This document shows positions 46,096 through 54,812 of a stretch of 64,000 bases of DNA, in pieces (position 1 is the stretch's first letter; each line of letters begins with the position of its first letter). The notes under the pieces are model-generated. The model had not been told where the DNA came from. It did not search any database and saw only the letters and a program-made list of their open reading frames with translations. The stretch lies in assembly GCA_037133475.1 (NCBI GenBank), contig JBAXOB010000017.1, forward strand, positions 1-64,000, read 5' to 3'. Origin of the DNA: CAIVAT01 sp037133475. Its GTDB lineage: Bacteria; Bacteroidota; Bacteroidia; Bacteroidales; FEN-979. Made by a program: the position numbers and the translations under genes.

Positions 46096-47229
46096 ATGGC
46101 TGAAGAAGAATTGCTGACGATCATTAATTCCGCCGATATCCCGGGTCCTTTAAGGGAGATTGCCCGGAAGATTACAGGCGGGCAGCGTATTGGCAAAGAG
46201 GAGGGGGTAGCGCTGTTTGCCTCGGGGGAGCTGGGTTTCCTGGGGATGCTTGCCTCCCATGTCTGCCATCTGAAAAACGGGGACAATGCCTATTTTATCA
46301 GGAATTTCCATATCGAACCTACCAATATCTGCGTGAACAAATGCCGGTTTTGTTCCTATTCGCACCATTTCAGCGCGACCCGGTGGGAACTGTCCGTTGA
46401 CGAGATTCTCGATAAGGTAAGGAGCCAGGAACCGGATGTTTCCGAACTGCATATTACCGGGGCGGTTCATCCTGACCGCGATATCCATTATTACGGGGAT
46501 CTTCTGCTCAGCATCAGGGCCGAAAGGCCTGCCCTGCATGTGAAGGCATATTCCGCAGTGGAGCTGGATTACATGATTAAAAAGTCAGGGATGACCATTG
46601 CCGAAGGATTGAGTTACCTGAAATCCTGCGGGCTTGGTTCCATCCCGGGCGGCGGGGCTGAAATTTTTGACGAGACGATCCGCAAGGAGATTTGCGGCAT
46701 GAAATCCACCTCCGCCACCTGGCTTGAAATTCATGAAACCGCACACAACCTGGGCATCCCGTCGAATGCGACCATGCTCTACGGACATATGGAGAACTAC
46801 CTCCAACGGATGGATCATCTTGAACGCCTGCGCCAGTTGCAGGACCGTACCGGCGGATTTAATGCCTTTATCCCGCTTAAGTTTCACAATAACAACAATG
46901 CCATGTCGGATATCCCTGAAGTGTCGGTGGTCGAGGATATGAAGATGTATGCCGTGGCGAGGCTGTTCCTCGATAATTTTCCGCATATCAAGGCATACTG
47001 GCCTGCCGTTGGCCGGAAACTTGCCCGGATATCGCTCTCCTTCGGCGTTGATGACCTCGACGGGACCATCAACGACTCCACGCAGATCTACTCGCTTGCC
47101 GGGGCTGAAGACCAAAATCCCGTAATGACCGTTTCCCAGATGACGGCCATGATCACGGAGGCCGGGAGAATACCCGTCGAACGCGACTCTTTTTACAATA
47201 AACGCGTTGATGTTGTGACTGCATCCTAA
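46096..47229 (+). CDS. mqnE: Aminofutalosine synthase (radical SAM)
   Basis: MqnE joins the chorismate-derived enolpyruvyl benzoate to an adenosyl radical to make aminofutalosine, an early step of the futalosine menaquinone pathway. The 377-aa protein has the radical SAM cluster motif CVNKCRFC (Cys79, Cys83, Cys86) preceded by IEPTN, as in MqnE; MqnC usually has NYTNVC in that place. Further family-like segments are GLGSIPGGGAEIFD, SNATMLYGHMEN and FIPLKFHNNNN. Length is normal for the family. It is followed by thiF after 12 bp. The reading as MqnE rather than MqnC is good but not certain without alignment. Confidence 0.88.
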   Translation: MAEEELLTIINSADIPGPLREIARKITGGQRIGKEEGVALFASGELGFLGMLASHVCHLKNGDNAYFIRNFHIEPTNICVNKCRFCSYSHHFSATRWELSVDEILDKVRSQEPDVSELHITGAVHPDRDIHYYGDLLLSIRAERPALHVKAYSAVELDYMIKKSGMTIAEGLSYLKSCGLGSIPGGGAEIFDETIRKEICGMKSTSATWLEIHETAHNLGIPSNATMLYGHMENYLQRMDHLERLRQLQDRTGGFNAFIPLKFHNNNNAMSDIPEVSVVEDMKMYAVARLFLDNFPHIKAYWPAVGRKLARISLSFGVDDLDGTINDSTQIYSLAGAEDQNPVMTVSQMTAMITEAGRIPVERDSFYNKRVDVVTAS

Positions 47230-47241
47230 CAAACAACCTGT

Positions 47242-47856
47242 ATGACCTTTGAACAGATTACGGAACGGCTGAAGGGTAAAAGGGTGGGGATTGCCGGTTG
47301 CGGCGGGTTAGGCTCCAACTGCGCCGTCGCCCTTGCCAGGGTTGGCCTGGGAAGCCTGGTTATCGCCGACTTTGATGTTATTGTTAAAAGCAACCTGAAC
47401 CGCCAGTATTTTTTTGCCGACCAGGTAGGTGCCAAAAAGGTTTCCGCTCTGATGGAAAACATCCGGAGGATTAATCCCGGTGTTACGGTAATTGGATACG
47501 ACCTGAAGCTGACACCCGAAAATATCCCCGCTATTTTCGCGGGTTGCGATGTGATCGTGGAGGCGTTCGACCTGGCAGGGGAAAAGGCCATGTTCATAGA
47601 GACCATCCTGACTGTTTTTCCTGCATTGCCCCTTGTGGTCGGACTCGGAATGGCAGGGTGGGGGATGAATGATGAAATCCACTGCCGCAGGGCTGATAAC
47701 CTGTATATCTGCGGCGATGAAGTTTCGGAGATTGATCCCGGACTGCCGCCGATTGCGCCGAGAGTGGGCATGGTCGCCAATATGCAGGCGAACGTGGTGC
47801 TGGAATTGCTGTTAGGTACCATGCACACAGAGAATCCCTTTGTGAACGCCGTGTAA
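47242..47856 (+). CDS. thiF: ThiF-family sulfur-carrier adenylyltransferase (short form)
   Basis: This E1-like enzyme would adenylate the C-terminal glycine of a ThiS-type carrier using ATP. The 204-aa protein is the compact ThiF form: VGIAGCGGLGSNCAVALARV at about 14-33 holds the nucleotide-binding glycines, VIADFDVIVKSNLNRQYFF has the conserved Asp and Arg, and QVGAKKVSAL follows. The paired CxxC zinc motifs of the longer ThiF/MoeB proteins are absent, as expected for the short family. It lies 12 bp after mqnE and 111 bp before thiS, so its partner is almost certainly that carrier. Thiamine synthesis is the likely pathway, although no other thi gene is in the window. Confidence 0.87.
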   Translation: MTFEQITERLKGKRVGIAGCGGLGSNCAVALARVGLGSLVIADFDVIVKSNLNRQYFFADQVGAKKVSALMENIRRINPGVTVIGYDLKLTPENIPAIFAGCDVIVEAFDLAGEKAMFIETILTVFPALPLVVGLGMAGWGMNDEIHCRRADNLYICGDEVSEIDPGLPPIAPRVGMVANMQANVVLELLLGTMHTENPFVNAV

Positions 47857-47967
47857 ATCATGCTGAACTTCTTGGATGGATTAACGGTTGGCGGAGGGAA
47901 GAGGATCTTATGAAAATCGACAATAAAATATACAGGCTAAGGAGCTTCCCGAATTAAATATTATCCT

Positions 47968-48171
47968 ATGAACATCAGGTTAAACAACAACGATGAGGAG
48001 ATCAGTACCGGAACACTTACGGTAAATGAACTCTTGAAATATAAGAACTTCACGTTCAAGATGCTGGTAATCAAGATCAACGGGGCCCTGGTGAAAAAAA
48101 CAGACTATGATACCACCCTGGTCTGCGAAGGTGACGATGTACATGTGCTGCACCTGATATCGGGAGGCTGA
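47968..48171 (+). CDS. thiS: ThiS-like sulfur carrier protein
   Basis: The 67-aa protein has the ubiquitin-like beta-grasp pattern: MNIRLNNNDEEI at the start, LTVNELLKYKNF as the helix, VIKINGALVKKTDYDTT in the middle, and DDVHVLHLISGG ending in the Gly-Gly that becomes the thiocarboxylate in ThiS and MoaD. The VxxNGxxV arrangement favours ThiS over MoaD. It follows thiF on the same strand. The 111-bp gap before it contains a possible 14-codon frame but no THI-box riboswitch that I can recognise. Its 3' end faces folC. Confidence 0.88.
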   Translation: MNIRLNNNDEEISTGTLTVNELLKYKNFTFKMLVIKINGALVKKTDYDTTLVCEGDDVHVLHLISGG

Positions 48172-48179
48172 ACCGGATT

Positions 48180-48206
48180 GCTGACTGGTGCTTCAGCTTG
48201 TTTTTT
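48180..48206 (+). terminator. Weak terminator after thiS
   Basis: GCTGA (48180-48184) and TCAGC (48193-48197) form a 5-bp stem followed by TTGTTTTTT. The stem is short, but the position 9 bp after the thiS stop and the T run fit a terminator. Confidence 0.4.
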
Positions 48207-48221
48207 CCCCCTGAGGGATTT

Positions 48222-49520
48222 TTAAACAACTTCGGCCACGACAAAGGTACTTCCTCCGACAAATACAAGATCGCCGGCAGTGGCATCTTCACGGGCCGCC
48301 TCCAGCGCCTGTGCCACCGATGAATAGGATTCACCGCGGAGCCCTGCCTCGTTTGCCTGTAAGCGTAATTCCCTGGCGTCGAGCCCGCGCGGAATATCAG
48401 GTTTGCAAAAGTAGTAGTCGGCGTTTTTCGGCAGCAGGTTGAGAATAGGGGCAAGGTGCTTGTCGTTAACCACGCCAAAAACGATGTGCAGCCGTTGGTG
48501 CGGTGTAAGGGCTATCTGTGCCAGCACCTCCCTCAACCCGCTTTCGTTGTGGCCGGTATCGCAAATCGTAAGCGGTTCACGGGAAAGGATCTGCCAGCGA
48601 CCCGCTAACCCGGTATTGACAAGGACATTCCTGATCCCTTTCCTGATAACCGGCAGTGATAGCCCGAAGCCCAGGTTATTCAGTATGTCGCAGGCGGCCA
48701 TGACAGTCTGGATGTTTTTTAGCTGGTACAGGCCGGTAAGCGGGGATTCCAGGCGGCCGGCAACCAGGGTGCCATCTCGGTAAATATCAAGCTGTCTGAC
48801 GCTTTCGGCTCCGGAATATTCCGGCTGAAGCATCTCCGCCCGGTAATGTTGATCGGCAAAGAGGATTTCAGAGAAGCAGCCGGCAGCCTTTTCCCGAAAA
48901 ACCGGAGCTACCTCCTCCTGGGTCTCCCCGACAACGACGGGTATCCCCGGCTTGATGATCCCAGCCTTCTCGGCGGCGATCTCCCTCAGGCTGTTTCCCA
49001 GCAACTGCATATGATCGAAACTGATATTGGTGATCACTGAAACTTGGGGGGTGACGATGTTGGTCGAGTCGAGTCTTCCACCCAAACCAACTTCAATTAC
49101 GGCAATCTCCACCTTCTGCTCCCTGAAATAGTCAAAGGCCATCCCGACTGTCAGTTCGAAAAACGACGGCCGGATCGCCTCCGACGCCTCCTGGTATCTT
49201 GCCATAAACCTCGTCACCGCTTGTTTGGCGATCATTTTCCCGTTAACCCTGATGCGTTCACGGAAATCCTTCAGGTGGGGAGAGGTGTAGAGTCCCGTTT
49301 TAAACCCGGCGGTTTGAAGGATGGATGCCAGCATATGCGATACGGATCCCTTCCCGTTCGTTCCGGCCACATGTATCGTGCGAAACGATTCCTGCGGGTT
49401 GCCAAGCAACGCACACAGGGCGACGGTATTGTCAAGGTCGGCCTTGTATGCCTGGACCCCCACCCGGTGATACATGGGAAGCTGGGCAAACAGGTATTTA
49501 AGGGTGTTTTGGTAGGTCAT
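48222..49520 (-). CDS. folC: Bifunctional folylpolyglutamate synthase / dihydrofolate synthase
   Basis: FolC adds glutamate to dihydropteroate and to folates, using ATP, in the cytoplasm. The 432-aa protein is a Mur-ligase-type enzyme: HVAGTNGKGSVSHMLASIL around 50-68 contains the P-loop, TSPHLKDFRERIRVNG is the typical folate-site segment, and EVGLGGRLDSTNIV and ITNISFDHMQLLG follow. The C-terminal domain includes CDTGHNESGL and VFGVVNDKH. The length is that of the bacterial family. It lies 45 bp after anmK on the same strand, so anmK-folC and probably murF-anmK-folC form one transcription unit. It converges with thiS. Confidence 0.94.
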   Translation of the reverse strand: MTYQNTLKYLFAQLPMYHRVGVQAYKADLDNTVALCALLGNPQESFRTIHVAGTNGKGSVSHMLASILQTAGFKTGLYTSPHLKDFRERIRVNGKMIAKQAVTRFMARYQEASEAIRPSFFELTVGMAFDYFREQKVEIAVIEVGLGGRLDSTNIVTPQVSVITNISFDHMQLLGNSLREIAAEKAGIIKPGIPVVVGETQEEVAPVFREKAAGCFSEILFADQHYRAEMLQPEYSGAESVRQLDIYRDGTLVAGRLESPLTGLYQLKNIQTVMAACDILNNLGFGLSLPVIRKGIRNVLVNTGLAGRWQILSREPLTICDTGHNESGLREVLAQIALTPHQRLHIVFGVVNDKHLAPILNLLPKNADYYFCKPDIPRGLDARELRLQANEAGLRGESYSSVAQALEAAREDATAGDLVFVGGSTFVVAEVV

Positions 49521-49565
49521 CGGTGATGCAGGTAAGATGAATAAGGGTGAAGGTAATATTCAATG

Positions 49566-50615
49566 TCAATAGATGGCTCCTGAACTGGAGTCCGTGGCCG
49601 CTCCTGTAACACTCCGGAGGCAGTTAGCTTCGTTGCGCCATCGCCTTAACCCCAGGAAGGCAAAGATCAGGGCCTCCTTGTAGTTGATGGTAAGATTGTC
49701 GGGAAGGATGATCTCGGGAGAGCAAAGATGACGTATCCGTTCAACCAGGAACCGGTTAAAGGCCCCGCCACCGGTGACCAGCATGGAGGACCCCCTTTTT
49801 CCTTGCGTGGCCCTGGCCACCTGCATGGCAATATGTTCACAAAAGGTTGCCAGCAGGTCATTGACGGGCAGTTTCGAAGCAGTTAACAACGGATGAATAT
49901 GCTGAATCACCCACTCTTTCCCGAGTGATTTCGGGAAGTCAAGATGATAATAGGGCAGGGCATTGAAGATGTCGAGCAAAGGCTGGTTTATACTTCCGCC
50001 TTTTGCCATCATCCCTTCGGGATCGTATTCATAACCAGCCTGCCGGGCCAAATGGTTCAGCACGATATTGGCAGGCGAGATGTCATAGGCAATCCGCCTG
50101 TCTGCATGGTCACAGGATATGTTGGCAAATCCCCCGAGGTTCAGGCAAAAGGTGAAATCGCCGAACAGCAGCTTGTCGCCGATCGGTACGAGGGGGGCCC
50201 CCTGACCACCCAGGGCAACATCCTGCGACCTGAAATCGCAGATGACCCGAAGCCCGGTTTCGGCAGCAATCGCTGCGCCGCAGCCGATCTGGCAGGTTAT
50301 CCCCTTTTCGGGCTGGTGAAAGATCGTATGCCCGTGCGACGCAATAAAATCGGGTTGAATGCCATGTTTCCCGATAAATTCCCTGGCGAGCCTGCCCAGC
50401 AGGTGGCCGTAACCGGTATCGGCCGTTACAAACTCAAGCGCCGTGCCTGACTCGATGGAAGCAAGGATCTTTTTCCATTGACCGGTATAGGGAATGGTTT
50501 CGGCACACCCGATCGTAAAGGACCAGCGGTCTTCACCGGGGGTGAATCCGCAACAGGCGATATCAAGCCCGTCGAGGCTGGTTCCTGACATTAGTCCGAT
50601 CACGTTGTATTGCAC
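49566..50615 (-). CDS. anmK: Anhydro-N-acetylmuramic acid kinase
   Basis: AnmK phosphorylates and opens 1,6-anhydro-MurNAc, giving MurNAc-6-phosphate for cell-wall recycling. The frame is open up to an ATG at 50675, but that lies inside murF. The GTG at 50615 is chosen because it gives the usual family start YNVIGLMSGTSLDGLD within the first 20 residues and a length of 349 aa. Further signatures are FIASHGHTIFHQP, GGQGAPLVPIGD, NLGGFANIS and VTGGGAFNRFL, matching the actin/hexokinase-like fold of this family. It starts 34 bp after murF on the same strand. Recycling and de novo wall synthesis are thus adjacent. Confidence 0.92.
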   Translation of the reverse strand: MQYNVIGLMSGTSLDGLDIACCGFTPGEDRWSFTIGCAETIPYTGQWKKILASIESGTALEFVTADTGYGHLLGRLAREFIGKHGIQPDFIASHGHTIFHQPEKGITCQIGCGAAIAAETGLRVICDFRSQDVALGGQGAPLVPIGDKLLFGDFTFCLNLGGFANISCDHADRRIAYDISPANIVLNHLARQAGYEYDPEGMMAKGGSINQPLLDIFNALPYYHLDFPKSLGKEWVIQHIHPLLTASKLPVNDLLATFCEHIAMQVARATQGKRGSSMLVTGGGAFNRFLVERIRHLCSPEIILPDNLTINYKEALIFAFLGLRRWRNEANCLRSVTGAATDSSSGAIY

Positions 50616-50649
50616 TGCGAAAAGATTTAAAGTTAATAATGGCTGGCCG

Positions 50650-51945
50650 TTACAGCTCGGCGACGAGTTTTTCAAGCCTGATCCCCCTGGAACCCTTGAT
50701 CAGGATCGTTTGCTGCGTAATTTTGTGGAATTCAAGCCATAATCTGGCCAGTTCGCTGTCGTGGAAGCAGAGATTCTCCCGCCTGGTATTCAGCCGGGTG
50801 AATACCGGGCCGACAAGGTAAACATTCGGGAATCCAAGGTCGTCGATAAGATCCAGGATAAGCCGGTGTTCGGCGTCGGTGTCGGCTCCAAGCTCGAGCA
50901 TATCGCCCAGGATGATTGTTTTATCAGGATAACCGGCCTTCGCAAAGGTGGTCAGGGCAGCCTCCATGCTGCTTGGATTGGCGTTGTAGGCATCCATGAT
51001 CAGGAGATTGCGGGCGGTCTGGGTGACCTGCGACCGGTTGTTGTCGGGCCTGTAGCTTTCAACGGCAGTTTTGATCTTTCTTGGTGAAACACCGAAATGT
51101 TGACCGATAACGGCGGCAGCCAGAATATTGGAGGCATTGTAGCGGCCGTAGAGTCCTGAGACAATATCATCCCCGCACCCGCCAGTGTATAGGAGATGCA
51201 TCCTCACGAAGGGTTCTGCCTCGATATTGGCGGCAACCAGGTCGGCGGGGGCTTTCCCGTAAGTGACCGTGGTGATGCCGGTGGCATGTTCCTGCAATAA
51301 TTCATCCTGGTTGTTCAGGAAAACCGTTCCGCCGGTTTCCCTGAGAAACCTGTAAAGCTCTGTTTTGGTGCGGACCACCCCCTGGAAGCCCCCGAAACCT
51401 TCTAGATGGGCCCTCCCGATATTGGTGATCAGTCCGAAGCCGGGCTGCGCGATCCTGCAAAGAAAATCAATCTCCCCGGGATGGTTGGCCCCCATTTCGA
51501 TCAGCGCAATTTCGGTTTCCCTCGTCATTTTCAGCAATGTCAATGGCACCCCGATATGGTTGTTCAGGTTGCCTTTGGTGGCGAGGGTATTGTATTTTTC
51601 GGAAAGTACGGCAAAGGCCAGCTCTTTGGTGGTGGTTTTGCCGTTGGTGCCGGTAACGGCGATCACAGGGATATCGAATTGGTTCCGGTGGTGGGTGGCC
51701 AGTTCCTGCAGCGTTTGCAGTACATTGCCGGTAAGGATGCAGCGGGGATCGGATCCATATTCTGCCTCATCCACCACGGCAAAGGCAGCCCCCTTTTCCA
51801 GTGCCGTCAACGCAAAAGCATTCCCGTTAAAGTTATCGCCTTTTAATGCAAAGAACAGGGAGCCAGGCTGAACCTGGCGACTGTCGGTTGAAATGGCAGG
51901 ATGTTCCAGAAAAACAGGGTAGAGGGTTTTCAGCAGGTCGGTCAT
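50650..51945 (-). CDS. murF: UDP-N-acetylmuramoyl-tripeptide--D-alanyl-D-alanine ligase
   Basis: MurF joins D-Ala-D-Ala to the UDP-MurNAc tripeptide, the last cytoplasmic step of the peptidoglycan precursor. The 431-aa protein has the Mur-ligase layout: an N-terminal UDP-binding part with STDSRQVQPGSLFFAL (about 19-34), the P-loop GTNGKTTTKE (about 99-108), EMGANHPGEI, TNIGRAHLEGFGG, and the C-terminal DAYNANPSSMEAAL and LGDMLELG. It follows gldJ on the minus strand behind a strong terminator, so it is probably expressed separately from gldJ. The gldJ-murF adjacency is, to my knowledge, seen in other Bacteroidota. Confidence 0.95.
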   Translation of the reverse strand: MTDLLKTLYPVFLEHPAISTDSRQVQPGSLFFALKGDNFNGNAFALTALEKGAAFAVVDEAEYGSDPRCILTGNVLQTLQELATHHRNQFDIPVIAVTGTNGKTTTKELAFAVLSEKYNTLATKGNLNNHIGVPLTLLKMTRETEIALIEMGANHPGEIDFLCRIAQPGFGLITNIGRAHLEGFGGFQGVVRTKTELYRFLRETGGTVFLNNQDELLQEHATGITTVTYGKAPADLVAANIEAEPFVRMHLLYTGGCGDDIVSGLYGRYNASNILAAAVIGQHFGVSPRKIKTAVESYRPDNNRSQVTQTARNLLIMDAYNANPSSMEAALTTFAKAGYPDKTIILGDMLELGADTDAEHRLILDLIDDLGFPNVYLVGPVFTRLNTRRENLCFHDSELARLWLEFHKITQQTILIKGSRGIRLEKLVAEL

Positions 51946-51973
51946 AACGGCGTTGAATGTCAGGACAAAATAA

Positions 51974-52007
51974 ATAAAAAACCCCGTCTCGTGAACGAAA
52001 CGGGGTT
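51974..52007 (-). terminator. Strong rho-independent terminator after gldJ
   Basis: AACCCCGT (51980-51987) pairs with ACGGGGTT (52000-52007), and the stem continues inward with TCGT/ACGA after one mismatch. On the minus strand it is followed by TTTTTTATTTATTTT. It lies 20 bp after the gldJ stop and 29 bp before the murF start. Confidence 0.9.
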
Positions 52008-52026
52008 GAAATCTTTTGGATAGCGG

Positions 52027-53505
52027 TTATTTTCCCGCGATTGATCCGCCAACACGGGTCATGGCACAGCGGAAGCCGATGGCGTCGGAGGCGTCATTTT
52101 CATCCAGGTAACGGCGTGTTCCGGGGCTCAGGTAATAGGCCTGGTCTTTCCAGTTACCCCCTTTGTAAACGCGGGCATGGTCGCTTACCAGTGAGCTGAC
52201 GCCCAATTCGTACATGAGGTTGGTCCCTGAGGAATCTTTGCCGCCGCCCTCTTTCCAAACATTGTTTTCGATATTCGAGGCGAAGTCACCATCCAGGTAG
52301 TTGATGTTGTCGGCCTTGCGGTAGTTCTTGCGATTCACCGATTCAGCGGTGGTTATATCGCGGTACCTGATATGGCCGAGGCTGTCTTTTTCCTCAATGG
52401 CGCCTGTTGCATTACGAACGGCTGTTTTGAAAACATTTCCGCGGAAGGGACGGAGGTCGGAAACTTCGAAGGAGTTTAACGGACGATAAACGTCGAGCAC
52501 CCATTCGCTTACGTTTCCGGCCATGTTATACAGGCCATAATCGTTGGGGAAGTAAGAGCCACAGCTGGCGGGGATGTCGGAACCGTCGTTCAGGTTGCCG
52601 GCAACGCCCATGTAGTCACCTTTTCCGCGTTTGAAGTTATCCATGAAACTGCCGTAATATCTCGATTCGTTGGTTCTGACGTAATTGCCGTTCCACGGGT
52701 AGTTTTTACGTTCAACCACTCTTTCATAAAGGGTATTCCCGACAAGGCCGAGCGCGGCATATTCCCATTCGGCTTCGGTCGGCAGGCGGTACTTGGGCAG
52801 GAGAATTCCATCTTCCATTTTGACTTTGCGGGTGCCTGTTCCGTTGGGGTTGAGATCGGGCAGCGCTTTTGCCACGAGTCCTTCATACTGACCCGCCAGG
52901 TAGGCTTCGGTGTTGAAATTGTTCTCGTTTTTCTGGGCGGGATCCAGCGAGAGGATACCTCTTTTAACGAGGAGCATCTCATTGACCCGGTCGGTACGCC
53001 ATTGGCAATAGTCGTTGGCCTGTACCCAGGTAACGCCGACCACAGGGTAGTTGCGGTATGCCGGGTGGCGGAAATAATATTCCACCATGGGTTCGTTATA
53101 GGCCAGTTTTTCACGCCATACCAGGGTGTCTGGCAATGCCTTGCGGTAAACGGCAGGATAGTCGGTCGCATAAACGCGATTCAGCCAGTAAAGGTATTCG
53201 AGGTAGTAAAGGTTGCTTACCTCGGTTTCATCCATATAGAAACTGGATACCGTTACCCTTCTCGGACTGTTGTTCCATTCAAACATCACGTCATCCTGGG
53301 TGCTGCCCATGGCAAATGTCCCGCCTTCGATAAAAACGAGGCCGGGGCCGGTCATCTGGTCAGAAAAAGGCCTGACTTCAAATCCGCCGTTCTTTGAGTT
53401 GTTATACTCCCAGCCGGTTGAACGCGAAGCTTCTTTCTTACAGGCTCCAACCAATAGGATGGCTGCAACGAGGGTGCTTACCTGAAATAATCTGTTGATT
53501 TTCAT
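52027..53505 (-). CDS. gldJ: T9SS/gliding-type lipoprotein GldJ-like (FGE-sulfatase fold)
   Basis: The 492-aa lipoprotein has a lipobox (LLVGAC, lipidated Cys22) and a formylglycine-generating-enzyme-like domain that serves as a structural fold in GldJ and GldK/PorK: GLVFIEGGTFAMGS near 55-68, YMDETEVSN, YRLPTEAEWEYAA, YNMAGNVSEWV and IGFRCAM. The N-terminal segment STGWEYNNSKNGGFEV matches GldJ better than GldK, which usually has a different segment before GMVYIxxG. The neighbours murF, porU and porV also favour GldJ, as in flavobacteria. It is needed for a working T9SS in studied species and sits in the outer membrane facing the periplasm. A matching promoter with a palindrome lies just upstream. 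Confidence 0.82.
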   Translation of the reverse strand: MKINRLFQVSTLVAAILLVGACKKEASRSTGWEYNNSKNGGFEVRPFSDQMTGPGLVFIEGGTFAMGSTQDDVMFEWNNSPRRVTVSSFYMDETEVSNLYYLEYLYWLNRVYATDYPAVYRKALPDTLVWREKLAYNEPMVEYYFRHPAYRNYPVVGVTWVQANDYCQWRTDRVNEMLLVKRGILSLDPAQKNENNFNTEAYLAGQYEGLVAKALPDLNPNGTGTRKVKMEDGILLPKYRLPTEAEWEYAALGLVGNTLYERVVERKNYPWNGNYVRTNESRYYGSFMDNFKRGKGDYMGVAGNLNDGSDIPASCGSYFPNDYGLYNMAGNVSEWVLDVYRPLNSFEVSDLRPFRGNVFKTAVRNATGAIEEKDSLGHIRYRDITTAESVNRKNYRKADNINYLDGDFASNIENNVWKEGGGKDSSGTNLMYELGVSSLVSDHARVYKGGNWKDQAYYLSPGTRRYLDENDASDAIGFRCAMTRVGGSIAGK

Positions 53506-53521
53506 CCGTGGAAAATTTTTG

Positions 53522-53563
53522 CAAACCTACATGAATTACGTCAAAATAGCAAATATTTTGACG
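53522..53563 (-). promoter_or_regulatory. gldJ promoter with a perfect palindrome over the -33 box
   Basis: On the minus strand TTTG (53553-53550), a 20-bp spacer and TAGGTTTG (53529-53522) match the Bacteroidota consensus exactly. The start would lie about 10 nt before the gldJ ATG. A perfect 10-bp inverted repeat, CGTCAAAATA-gcaaa-TATTTTGACG, at 53539-53563 covers the -33 box and could be an operator. It lacks a T run, so it is not a good terminator. Confidence 0.65.
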
Positions 53564-53623
53564 AGTTAACGCAGGTTCACGATGACCAATGAAATAGGAT
53601 TTACTAACCTTGTAACCATATAA

Positions 53624-54616
53624 CTAAAATCTCGGGCATTTTATTGCCCTTACATGTCTTCTTTTTTCAATGCAGGGGAACTGCCATGATGCTGATACTT
53701 CGTGTGCCCCGCCGGAAACGCTTTTTAATTTGCTGATCGTGAAGTCGTAACTGTATCCCACGCGAAGATTTTTATAATGGATCCCCAGCATCGGGATGAT
53801 CGCATCGGCATTCTCGAAATTATGACGGAACCAAATCCCTCCGACAAAGGGTTCCAGCGTCAGGTACATACCCACATTCAACTGGTGAAAGGCAAACTGC
53901 TGCTGGTACAGGATATTGGGGGAAATGGAAAATTCACGGTCCTCCTCCGAACTCCCGTTGGTACGCAGACTGATCACCGATCCGGCATGAACGGTGATCT
54001 TCATGGGCAGTTTGGTGGAATTATCGGAATAAAACCCTATTTTGGGCTGTGACAGGTGATCCACCGCGATACCGCCATAGACCAGTTCATCGTATCCTAG
54101 AAATACCCCCGCTGAAAAATCGGGGACCCCCACCGACGGGTTGTCGGGTTGCTTTTCTGCCGTAGGCAGGGTAAATCCTCCCTGCGGATCGATCATATCC
54201 TCAAAATGCAGGTTCTCCCAGACAAGCCGCCGCTGGTAAAACCCTGCCTTAACACCGCCGCTGGCCTGGAGATGATCTGTCAGGTTGAATTTGTAAGCGT
54301 AAATCAGGCTGATGACGGTCGTGTTGAGGTTTCCGCCACCGGCCCGGTCGGCCGTTACCAGCAAACCCAGCGCACCATGCAGAAAATCAACATACTGATC
54401 ATAGGAGGCATTGTAGGTGACAAAGGCTTTCCCCAGCCCGGGCCACTGGTTACGGTAATTGGCAATAGCACGCGGGCAAATGGTGATGCCGGCCATCGCC
54501 GGGTTCAGATAAAGCGGATTGGCATAAAACTGTGAAAATTCAGGATCCTGGGCATATGCCCTGCCCAGCAAAAAGGGAAATGCAAACAACACGATTACCG
54601 CGATTCTTCTGATCAT
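53624..54616 (-). CDS. porP: PorP/SprF-family outer-membrane protein
   Basis: PorP/SprF proteins are outer-membrane barrels of about 300-350 residues that connect T9SS or its cargo to the envelope. The 330-aa protein has a signal peptide (1-22, ending AYAQ), the family start DPEFSQFYANPLYLNPAMAG (about 23-42), YRNQWPGLGKAF, FLGYDELVYGGIAVDHLSQP, GYSYDFTISKL near the end and a basic tail ending KCPRF. It is on the minus strand 118 bp before gldJ and diverges from porU across 196 bp of AT-rich DNA. It could be the core PorP or one of the SprF-like paralogues that go with specific cargo; the position beside gldJ and porU suggests a general role. Confidence 0.87.
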   Translation of the reverse strand: MIRRIAVIVLFAFPFLLGRAYAQDPEFSQFYANPLYLNPAMAGITICPRAIANYRNQWPGLGKAFVTYNASYDQYVDFLHGALGLLVTADRAGGGNLNTTVISLIYAYKFNLTDHLQASGGVKAGFYQRRLVWENLHFEDMIDPQGGFTLPTAEKQPDNPSVGVPDFSAGVFLGYDELVYGGIAVDHLSQPKIGFYSDNSTKLPMKITVHAGSVISLRTNGSSEEDREFSISPNILYQQQFAFHQLNVGMYLTLEPFVGGIWFRHNFENADAIIPMLGIHYKNLRVGYSYDFTISKLKSVSGGAHEVSASWQFPCIEKRRHVRAIKCPRF

Positions 54617-54812
54617 GTATGGTTGTTGTATCCTGATTAATTAAGGGTTACAATATTACAATTTTTTTGGATATTCCGGAATGAGCGACGACAATATTAA
54701 CTAACAGGTAACGTTAAAAAAGGTAATAAAATATGTTTTGATACAATATTTAAGTCGGGCAGCAACTTTTATGTTGAAAAGAATGTCTTTTAATAATCCT
54801 TGAAACTTTCAG

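Noticed and set aside
46585..47861. Minus-strand frames of 215 and 211 codons opposite mqnE and thiF
   Set aside because: They come from codon bias of well-supported plus-strand genes and have no recognisable domain.
50616..50675. ATG at 50675 as the anmK start
   Set aside because: It lies within murF and adds 20 residues not typical of the family, whereas GTG 50615 gives the normal N-terminus.
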